The position numbers and the translations under genes are program-made. The notes beneath the pieces were generated by a model that saw only the letters and a list, made by a program, of their open reading frames with translations, did no database searches and was not told where the DNA came from. From Gammaproteobacteria bacterium (GTDB lineage Bacteria; Pseudomonadota; Gammaproteobacteria; GCA-001735895): DNA of 34,916 nucleotides. The stretch lies in assembly GCA_030066335.1 (NCBI GenBank), contig JASJBV010000004.1:1-34916 (forward strand). Direction: 5' to 3'. Of the stretch, positions 9,363-16,000 are shown in pieces (position 1 is the stretch's first letter; each line of letters begins with the position of its first letter).

Positions 9363-9390
9363 TTGAATTTTTTTCAGGCTACACTATATT
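9363..9390 (+). promoter_or_regulatory. Candidate promoter for the ahcY-metF-rsmE transcript
   Basis: TTGAAT (9363-9368) and TATATT (9385-9390) are spaced 16 bp apart, 30 bp after the metK stop codon. Transcription would start near 9397 and so include the whole SAH riboswitch in the leader. The T-rich spacer might instead belong to a metK 3' end. Confidence 0.55.
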
Positions 9391-9405
9391 ATATCGACAC
9401 ATGAT

Positions 9406-9422
9406 GCCCGCCTCGCGCGGGC
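9406..9422 (+). repeat. GC-rich hairpin just upstream of the SAH aptamer
   Basis: GCCCGC (9406-9411) pairs with GCGGGC (9417-9422) around a 5-nt loop. It would be the first structure in the ahcY leader, 5 nt before the P1 stem of the riboswitch. No T-tract follows. It is not part of the SAH riboswitch fold I know. Confidence 0.5.
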
Positions 9423-9426
9423 ACTG

Positions 9427-9498
9427 TCATTCAAGGAGCGTTGCGACGGTCTGCCGACTGCCAGGCTTGAATGATTGAACCAGATCCAACGGCGCTCA
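9427..9498 (+). ncRNA. S-adenosylhomocysteine (SAH) riboswitch
   Basis: The conserved strings GGAGCGTTGCGAC, CCAGGCTTG and CCAACGGCGCTCA match the SAH riboswitch aptamer as I know it. Pairing supports this: P1 is TCATTCAAG (9427-9435) with CTTGAATGA (9466-9474), a perfect 9-bp match. P2 is CGGTC (9447-9451) with GACTG (9456-9460), one G-U pair. The pseudoknot joins GAGCG (9436-9440) to CGCTC (9493-9497). This RNA class senses SAH, the AhcY substrate, and normally turns the gene on when SAH accumulates. It lies directly upstream of ahcY, the usual target. The last pseudoknot base abuts a hairpin around the ahcY ribosome binding site. Confidence 0.93.
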
Positions 9499-9529
9499 TA
9501 AATACGACTCAATAGAGGTACTATTTATG
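9497..9529 (+). promoter_or_regulatory. Hairpin enclosing the ahcY ribosome binding site and start codon
   Basis: CATAAATA (9497-9504) is the exact reverse complement of TATTTATG (9522-9529), which ends with the ATG start codon. The loop carries the ribosome binding site AGAGG (9514-9518), which can also pair through GAG with the CTC at 9508-9510. This is a natural translational off-state. Its first base is the last base of the SAH pseudoknot strand. Confidence 0.7.
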
Positions 9530-10933
9530 GACGCAAACTCCACTCGCGATTTTATCGTTGCCGACCTGAACCTGGCCGACTGGGGCCGCAAGGAAATTTC
9601 CATTGCCGAAACCGAGATGCCGGGCCTGGTATCCCTGCGTGACAAGTATGGCGCCGAACAACCCCTCAAGGGTGCGCGCATCGCCGGTTCGCTGCACATG
9701 ACGATCCAGACCGCGGTCCTGATCGAGACCCTGACCGCCCTCGGCGCCGATGTGCGCTGGGCTTCCTGTAACATCTTTTCCACCCAGGACCATGCGGCGG
9801 CAGCGATTGCCGAAGAAGGTGTGCCGGTGTTTGCTTACAAGGGTGAGTCGTTGGAAGAATACTGGCAATACACCCACAAGATCATGGAGTGGGCCGATGG
9901 CGGCGCTCCCAACATGATCCTGGATGACGGCGGCGATGCCACCCTGTTGCTGATCCTCGGCAGCAAGGCGGAAAAAGATATCAGCGTGCTGGATAACCCG
10001 ACCAGTGAAGAGGAGACCGTGCTGTATGCAGCGATCAAGCAACGCCTGCAGACCGAGCCCAACTGGTATTCCATCCGCCTGGCCAACATCAAGGGTGTGA
10101 CCGAAGAGACCACGACCGGGGTCCATCGCCTGTACCAGATGCAGGAGAATGGTGAGTTACCCTTCCCGGCGATCAATGTTAACGATTCGGTTACCAAGTC
10201 CAAGTTCGACAACCTGTATGGCTGTCGTGAATCCCTGGTCGATGGCATCAAGCGCGCCACCGACGTTATGATCGCCGGCAAGGTCGCCCTGGTCCTCGGT
10301 TATGGCGATGTCGGCAAAGGCAGCGCCCAATCCCTGCGTGGCCTGGGCGCCACCGTGTGGGTGACCGAGATCGATCCGATCTGCGCTCTACAGGCGGCCA
10401 TGGAAGGTTTCCCCGTGGTGCAAATGGATGAGGCCTGCAAACAGGCGGATATTTTCGTTACCGCAACCGGTAACTTCAATGTTATCACCCATGACCACAT
10501 GGCGCAGATGAAAGACCAGGCCATCGTCTGCAACATCGGCCATTTCGATAACGAGATCGATGTCGCCTCGCTCAAGCAATACGAGTGGGAAAACATCAAG
10601 CCACAGGTAGATCACATTATCTTCCCCGATGGCAAGCGCATTATCCTGCTCGCCGAGGGCCGCCTGGTCAATCTGGGTTGTGCCACCGGCCACCCCAGCT
10701 TCGTCATGTCCAATTCTTTCACCAACCAGGTGCTGGCGCAGATTGAGCTGTTCCAGCACGAGAATGATTATCAGGCTGAAGTCTACACCCTGCCGAAAAA
10801 ACTGGATGAGGAAGTGGCGCGCCTGCACCTGGAAAAAATCGGTGCCAAGCTGACCTCGCTGACCCAACAGCAATCGGACTATATCGGGATTGACATCGAC
10901 GGCCCTTACAAACCCGAGCATTATCGCTACTAA
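9527..10933 (+). CDS. ahcY: Adenosylhomocysteinase (SAH hydrolase)
   Basis: A 468-residue NAD-dependent enzyme that hydrolyses S-adenosylhomocysteine to adenosine and homocysteine, removing the inhibitor of methyltransferases. The substrate domain includes [11 protein letters not shown] and [11 protein letters not shown]. The NAD-binding motif GYGDVGKGS is at residues 258-266, and the C-terminal KPEHYRY tail that reaches into the neighbouring subunit's cofactor site is intact. Length is as expected for proteobacterial AhcY with the insertion seen in longer forms (DDGGDATLL region onward). It is preceded by an SAH riboswitch and followed after 14 bp by metF, so SAH removal and methyl supply are expressed together. 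Confidence 0.97.
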   Translation: MDANSTRDFIVADLNLADWGRKEISIAETEMPGLVSLRDKYGAEQPLKGARIAGSLHMTIQTAVLIETLTALGADVRWASCNIFSTQDHAAAAIAEEGVPVFAYKGESLEEYWQYTHKIMEWADGGAPNMILDDGGDATLLLILGSKAEKDISVLDNPTSEEETVLYAAIKQRLQTEPNWYSIRLANIKGVTEETTTGVHRLYQMQENGELPFPAINVNDSVTKSKFDNLYGCRESLVDGIKRATDVMIAGKVALVLGYGDVGKGSAQSLRGLGATVWVTEIDPICALQAAMEGFPVVQMDEACKQADIFVTATGNFNVITHDHMAQMKDQAIVCNIGHFDNEIDVASLKQYEWENIKPQVDHIIFPDGKRIILLAEGRLVNLGCATGHPSFVMSNSFTNQVLAQIELFQHENDYQAEVYTLPKKLDEEVARLHLEKIGAKLTSLTQQQSDYIGIDIDGPYKPEHYRY

Positions 10934-10947
10934 GCGAGTTGCCAGCG

Positions 10948-11790
10948 ATGACTACGCAGAACCTGGAGCTCAGTTGTGAGTTCTTTCCACCGCGTACGGA
11001 TGCGGGCAAGGCCACCCTTGCCCAAACCACCGCAGATCTCACCGTTCTGAGCCCCGAGTTCTTTTCGGTGACCTTCGGAGCCGGCGGTTCGACCCGTGAT
11101 AACACCCTGGAGACCGTGCTCGGGATCAAGCACAGCAGCCCGGTCGCCGCCTGTCCGCATCTGAGCTGTGTCGGTCTGACCAACAAGCAGATTCTGGAAC
11201 TGGTGGAAAACTACCGGCAACAGGGTATCAACCGCCTGGTCGTGCTGCGGGGAGATGCCCCGTCAGGGCTGATCGGCCTGGGCGAATGCCGCTATGCGGT
11301 GGACCTGGTACGCTTGATCCGCGAGCATTACGGGGATCATTTCACGATGGCGGTGGCGGCCTATCCTGAGGCCCATCCAGATTCCAAGAACCTGCTGACC
11401 GAGGTCGATCTATTCGCACAGAAAATGCAGGCCGGTGCCGACTTTGCGATCACCCAGTATTTCTACAACAATGACAGTTACTTTCACTTCATGGAGCTGT
11501 GTGCAAAACAGCAGATCGAGCAACCGGTAATCCCCGGCATTATGCCGATCCACAACTTCACCAGCCTGAAAAAATTCTCCAAGCAATGCGGGGCGGAAAT
11601 CCCGCGCTGGATTAAAAAGACCATGGCGGCCTATGAGGATGACGTCGAATCACAACGCCAGTTCGGCATTGAAATCGTCACCCGCATGGTCGAGGAACTG
11701 ATCGACTATGGAGTTCCCGGCCTGCACTTTTACACCATGAACCAGTCACGCCTGACCCTGGCCATTGCCCGCAATTTGAACTTGATCTGA
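10948..11790 (+). CDS. metF: Methylenetetrahydrofolate reductase
   Basis: A 280-residue FAD-dependent TIM-barrel enzyme reducing 5,10-methylene-THF to 5-methyl-THF, the methyl donor for homocysteine remethylation. CEFFPPRT near the N-terminus, VTFGAGGSTRD, VLRGD, AAYPEAHPDS and the TQYFYNN segment are characteristic. I prefer the ATG at 10948 with GCGAG upstream over the TTG at 10939 used in the ORF track. It is 14 bp after ahcY and just before rsmE, so it should share the riboswitch-controlled transcript, although the riboswitch appears to act on ahcY translation. Homocysteine made by AhcY is remethylated with the product of MetF by a methionine synthase not seen here. Confidence 0.95.
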   Translation: MTTQNLELSCEFFPPRTDAGKATLAQTTADLTVLSPEFFSVTFGAGGSTRDNTLETVLGIKHSSPVAACPHLSCVGLTNKQILELVENYRQQGINRLVVLRGDAPSGLIGLGECRYAVDLVRLIREHYGDHFTMAVAAYPEAHPDSKNLLTEVDLFAQKMQAGADFAITQYFYNNDSYFHFMELCAKQQIEQPVIPGIMPIHNFTSLKKFSKQCGAEIPRWIKKTMAAYEDDVESQRQFGIEIVTRMVEELIDYGVPGLHFYTMNQSRLTLAIARNLNLI

Positions 11791-11792
11791 TC

Positions 11793-12542
11793 ATGCCCAG
11801 CAGCAAACGACTTTCGCGGGTGTATGTCGACGCGGAAATACGGCCTGAAGTCGAATTGTTGTTGCCCGCGCCCGCGGCGCATTACCTGAAACATGTGCTA
11901 CGTTTGCAAACGGCTGACCAGGTCCTGCTGTTCAATGGCCGGTTGGTCAGTGATTACCTATGTGATATTCGGCTGCACGGCAAGCAGGTTTACGCACGCC
12001 CGCTGACTGAACGAACCCAGGATGTCGAGTCTCCACTGGCTACCACGCTGATCCAGGCCATCGGCAAATCCGAGCACATGGACCTGCTGATCCAGAAAGC
12101 CACCGAGCTGGGTATTCGACGCTTTATCTTGTTCAACAGTAAGCGTACCCAAAGCCCGCTGAAAGGTGCACGCCTGGAAAAAAGACTGCAGCACTGGCGC
12201 GGGGTAGCGATCAGTGCCTGTGAACAATGCGGACGTAACCAGCTGCCGGAGATGGATTTTGCCAATGATTTGTCATCCGCGCTTGCCAGCAGCCCGCCCG
12301 GTAATAAGATCCTGCTCGATTTTGCCGGACAATCGTTAAATCATCTATTGACGGGTTGTGTTGCGAGCGATGGCTTTGCGTTGCTGATTGGAGCAGAGGG
12401 CGGATTGACCGCAAGTGAAATTGAGTTGGCCAGGGAGCAGGGATTTCAGCCCTGTGTCATTGGACCGCGAACCCTGCGTATGGAGACGGCAGCGATCGCC
12501 ATGGTTGCCCTGATCCAGCACCGCATGGGCGACTCGCCCTGA
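11793..12542 (+). CDS. rsmE: 16S rRNA m3U1498 methyltransferase
   Basis: A 249-residue SPOUT-class methyltransferase that makes 3-methyluridine at position 1498 of 16S rRNA using SAM. An N-terminal PUA-like domain (HYLKHVLRLQTADQVLLFNG) is followed by the knotted domain with KATELGIRR, CEQCGRN, IGAEGGLT and the trefoil-knot motif IGPRTLRMETAAIA. The ATG lies 2 bp after the metF stop codon, indicating operon membership. It is a SAM user placed behind SAM-cycle genes. It converges on chpC with only 9 bp between stop codons and no visible terminator. Confidence 0.95.
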   Translation: MPSSKRLSRVYVDAEIRPEVELLLPAPAAHYLKHVLRLQTADQVLLFNGRLVSDYLCDIRLHGKQVYARPLTERTQDVESPLATTLIQAIGKSEHMDLLIQKATELGIRRFILFNSKRTQSPLKGARLEKRLQHWRGVAISACEQCGRNQLPEMDFANDLSSALASSPPGNKILLDFAGQSLNHLLTGCVASDGFALLIGAEGGLTASEIELAREQGFQPCVIGPRTLRMETAAIAMVALIQHRMGDSP

Positions 12543-12551
12543 GGGAAATGC

Positions 12552-13010
12552 TCAATGGCTGCTGCGTTGCTTGGTCGCTTCGATGATCGCGTCCAGGTCC
12601 GGGATATATAACTGTTCGAACATCGCATCCGCCTGTCCCAACAGGTAGTCACAGTTTGCCGTTGCCTGCATTGCCTGCAGACGCTCGGGCTCGGCCAGGT
12701 AGGCGCGGGGAATATCCTTTAAGATCAGGCCGAGATAAGGCAGAGATTGATCGCCGTTGGGATTGTAAATGATCGCGATCCGGGTGCGGTGACCGCTTTC
12801 CGCGGTTTCCATGCCACACATTTTTTCCACCGACACCACCGGTACCAACACACCCCGCCAGCTGATCTTGCCGTCATACCAGCCACTGCCCTGGTGCGCG
12901 GCCTCGGGAGAGGTGTAGCCGATAATTTCCGCCACTGCCGAATTCGGCAGCAACAGCTGTTGGTTGTGCAATGGTAATTGCATGCAGCGGATAGATTCAA
13001 TCTCAGCCAT
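12552..13010 (-). CDS. chpC: CheW-like protein of the Pil-Chp system (ChpC)
   Basis: A 152-residue CheW-domain protein (for example LLLPNSAVAEIIGY and WRGVLVPVVSVEKMCG). CheW proteins couple chemoreceptors to the CheA-type kinase. Its place as the last gene, right after chpA, matches ChpC of Pseudomonas, an accessory CheW-like partner of the twitching-motility system. The ORF track begins at a TTG (13022); I prefer the ATG at 13010 with AGGTTGGA upstream. The N-terminal half fits a CheW fold best, the C-terminal part being less conserved. The gap to chpA is about 30 bp, so it is cotranscribed. Confidence 0.82.
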   Translation of the reverse strand: MAEIESIRCMQLPLHNQQLLLPNSAVAEIIGYTSPEAAHQGSGWYDGKISWRGVLVPVVSVEKMCGMETAESGHRTRIAIIYNPNGDQSLPYLGLILKDIPRAYLAEPERLQAMQATANCDYLLGQADAMFEQLYIPDLDAIIEATKQRSSH

Positions 13011-13040
13011 GTGTGGTTCCAACCTGTTGGATCATCGATC

Positions 13041-16000
13041 TCAGCCTACCAGCTCTGAAATGTTTTCGATCAATTCTTCTTCCTGGTAAGGCTTACCCAT
13101 GTATTTGTTGATGCCTATACCCATCGCGTGTTCGCGGTGTTTGCTACCGGTCCTTGAGGTAATCATGATGATCGGGATATTCCGATACCTGGCTTCGTTG
13201 CGCATATGGGTGGCCAGTTCGAATCCGTCCATCCGCGGCATCTCAATATCCAGCAGCATTACGTCCGGTTGACTGTCTTCCAGTTGCGCCAGCGCATCCA
13301 CCCCGTCCTTGGCCGTGATCACTTCATAGTTATTACGCGTCAACAACTTGGTCGCGACCCGGCGCATGGTGATCGAATCATCTACCACCATGACCACTTT
13401 CTGACCCGGAGCCTGGGCCGCTTCCTCGATAATCTGGGTTTCGGTGATGACCTGGGTGTGCACCCCGTGCCTGACCAGGCCGTTGATATCCAGGATCAGT
13501 ACCACCTTACCATCGGCGAGGATACTGCCGCCGGAGATACCCTTGACCGGGCTTAGCAATTTACCCAGCGGTTTGACCACGATTTCGCGGTTGCCGATGA
13601 TCTCATCGATATGCAGAGCGATGCGTAAATCGCCCGAACGTAGCAGGATCACCGGCTGCTTACTGTTGGGATCAGTGACATAGAATCCCCTGCCGGTATC
13701 CAGCATGGTCGACAGGTAGTGCAGTCCATAATGCTGACCGGCATAATCCAGCGCAGGTTTTTCTTCCTGGTAAAAAGATGCGATCTGGTCTGACTCGATA
13801 CGGGTAATACCCTCGATGTTGATCAACGGCAGGGCATAGGACTCTTCGCCGGCGCGGACCAGGATCGCCTGGTTGATGGAAAGGGTAAACGGCAGCCGCG
13901 CCAGGAACTGGGTGCCCTCGGGACTGGTGGAGATCTGCAAGGATCCGCCCAGTTGCTTGATACTGCTATCAACCACGTCCATGCCGACACCGCGGCCCGA
14001 GATCTGGCTCAACTGATCGGCGGTACTGAAACCGGGCTCGAGGATAAATTGCACCAGGTCGCTGTCTTCCATCTGTTCATCTTCGGCCAGCAGGCCCAGC
14101 TGGTAAGCACGTCGCCGCACCTTGTCGACATTGATGCCGCCGCCGTCATCACTGATTCTAAGCACGATATCGGATCCATCACGGGCGACATCGATCGAAA
14201 TCTTGCCGGTTTCCGCTTTACCTTTTTTCAGCCGTTCCATCGGGCTCTCAACGCCATGCGCTATCGCGTTACGGATGATGTGCTCGAGCGGAGCAACCAT
14301 GCGGTCGAGCACCTTGATATCGACCTCGTTCTGCTCACCGGACATCACCAGTTCGGCTTTTTTCGCCAGCTCTGAACTGGTTTGACGGACCAGTCTACGC
14401 AGGCGCGAGGACAGGCCGGCAAACCGCACCATGCGGCTGCGGATCAAGCCATCCTGCAAATCGGTGTTGATGCGAGACTGTTGAAGCAGCAGGGTTTCCG
14501 AGTCCTTGACCTGTTCGCCAAGAATATTCTGCAGACTGGATAAATCCTCCACCGATTCACTGAGCGCTTTGGATAATTGCTGAATCTGGGAATAACGGTC
14601 CATCTCCAACGGGTCGAAGTTCTGGCCGGCCTCCTCATCTTTGTGACTGAACAGGATCTGGGCGTCGGTCTCCGCTTCGAGGGCGCGTAACTGGTTTTTC
14701 AAGCGGGCAATGGTCTGCCCCAGTTCACCCAGATGGCTGCCAAAGGAAGAAACCTGTTGTTCCATCCGCGCCCGATAGATACTGACCTCACCGGCCGAGT
14801 TGACCAGGTTATCCAGCAGGTCCGACCGCACCTTGACGATATCATGATCCTGGCCGCGCCGATCCCCGCCGGGTCGCTCGGTTTTGCGCCGGTCCTGGCG
14901 ATGATGACGTCTGTCATCATCATCCTCTTCCTCGGCCGCTTCAGCCGCCGGGGCCGGAGTCGGTTCAGGTTCAGCCGCCGTCGGCGCCGCCGCACCCTCA
15001 CGCAGTTGCCGAATCGCCCTTATCTGCTCTTGCGAGGATTCCATCGGCTGGCGATTTTGCGCCTGTTCCACCTGTTTCTGCAACAGGTCGAAGCTTTCAT
15101 GCAATACCGCTACCAATTCATCCGATTTATCCACACGACCATCGATGACCGCGATGAACAACGATTCGAGTTCATGGCTGAGATCGCTGATATTGAGGAA
15201 TTCCGCCATCTTGGCGCCACCCTTCAAGGTGTGCAGGTAACGCTGCAACTCCATGACCAGGGCCTCGCTGGCCGGATCTCCGGGCTCCTGCTCATTCCAT
15301 GATTGCAGGGTATGATCACTCATCTCCAGCAGGTCGGTGGCTTCCTCGATAAAGATCTCCACCAACTCATCGTCATACTCGGGTTCGACCGCTTCATTCA
15401 TCATGGTCAGGGTATCGAGGAACTTGTCCGAGGGCGAAGCCGCTTCGGAAACCGGGATGTCCACGGTATGACTACCCAAATCCGCATTCAGGCTCAGCAG
15501 GTCCTGCTTCAGCAGATGCGGAATGGGCGGTACTTCCTTGTTGTCTACCAGCTTTGCAGCCATCTCGCGGATCGAATCATGGCCCTGCCGATACAGATCT
15601 AGTACCTCGGCATCGAGGCTCGAACCTTGCTCAAGAATAGTTTTAAGTGGCTTTTCCAACAGGCCGGCGAGTTCGCCGATCGAGCTGATATTCGCCGTCC
15701 GCGATGCGCCGTGGATCGTATGCAGTGCGCGATAGAGCTCTTCGGTGGGAACCAGTCCGCCAGCTTCCCTGGCACCCTGGTCAAGGACGGTATTTACGGT
15801 GTTTAGGTGCGCCTCGACCTCTTGTTGGTAAATCACCAGTAGCTCCGGATCCAATGCCAGGCCGCTTGCCTGCTCCAGGTTCGGAACTGACCCTTGACTC
15901 TGGCTTGCGGGCACGGGAGGTTCTACCTCTCCTCCAGGCACGCTCGCCATTGCGCTTGAGACGAAAGGGTCGGGTGGGGTCTCCTCTTGTTGAGTTTCTG

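Noticed and set aside
9334-9375. Possible intrinsic terminator of metK (GGCCCGGCC region followed by a T-run)
   Set aside because: The stem CCATGG/CCACGG has a mismatch and the T-run is separated from it by over 10 bases; it overlaps a better promoter candidate.
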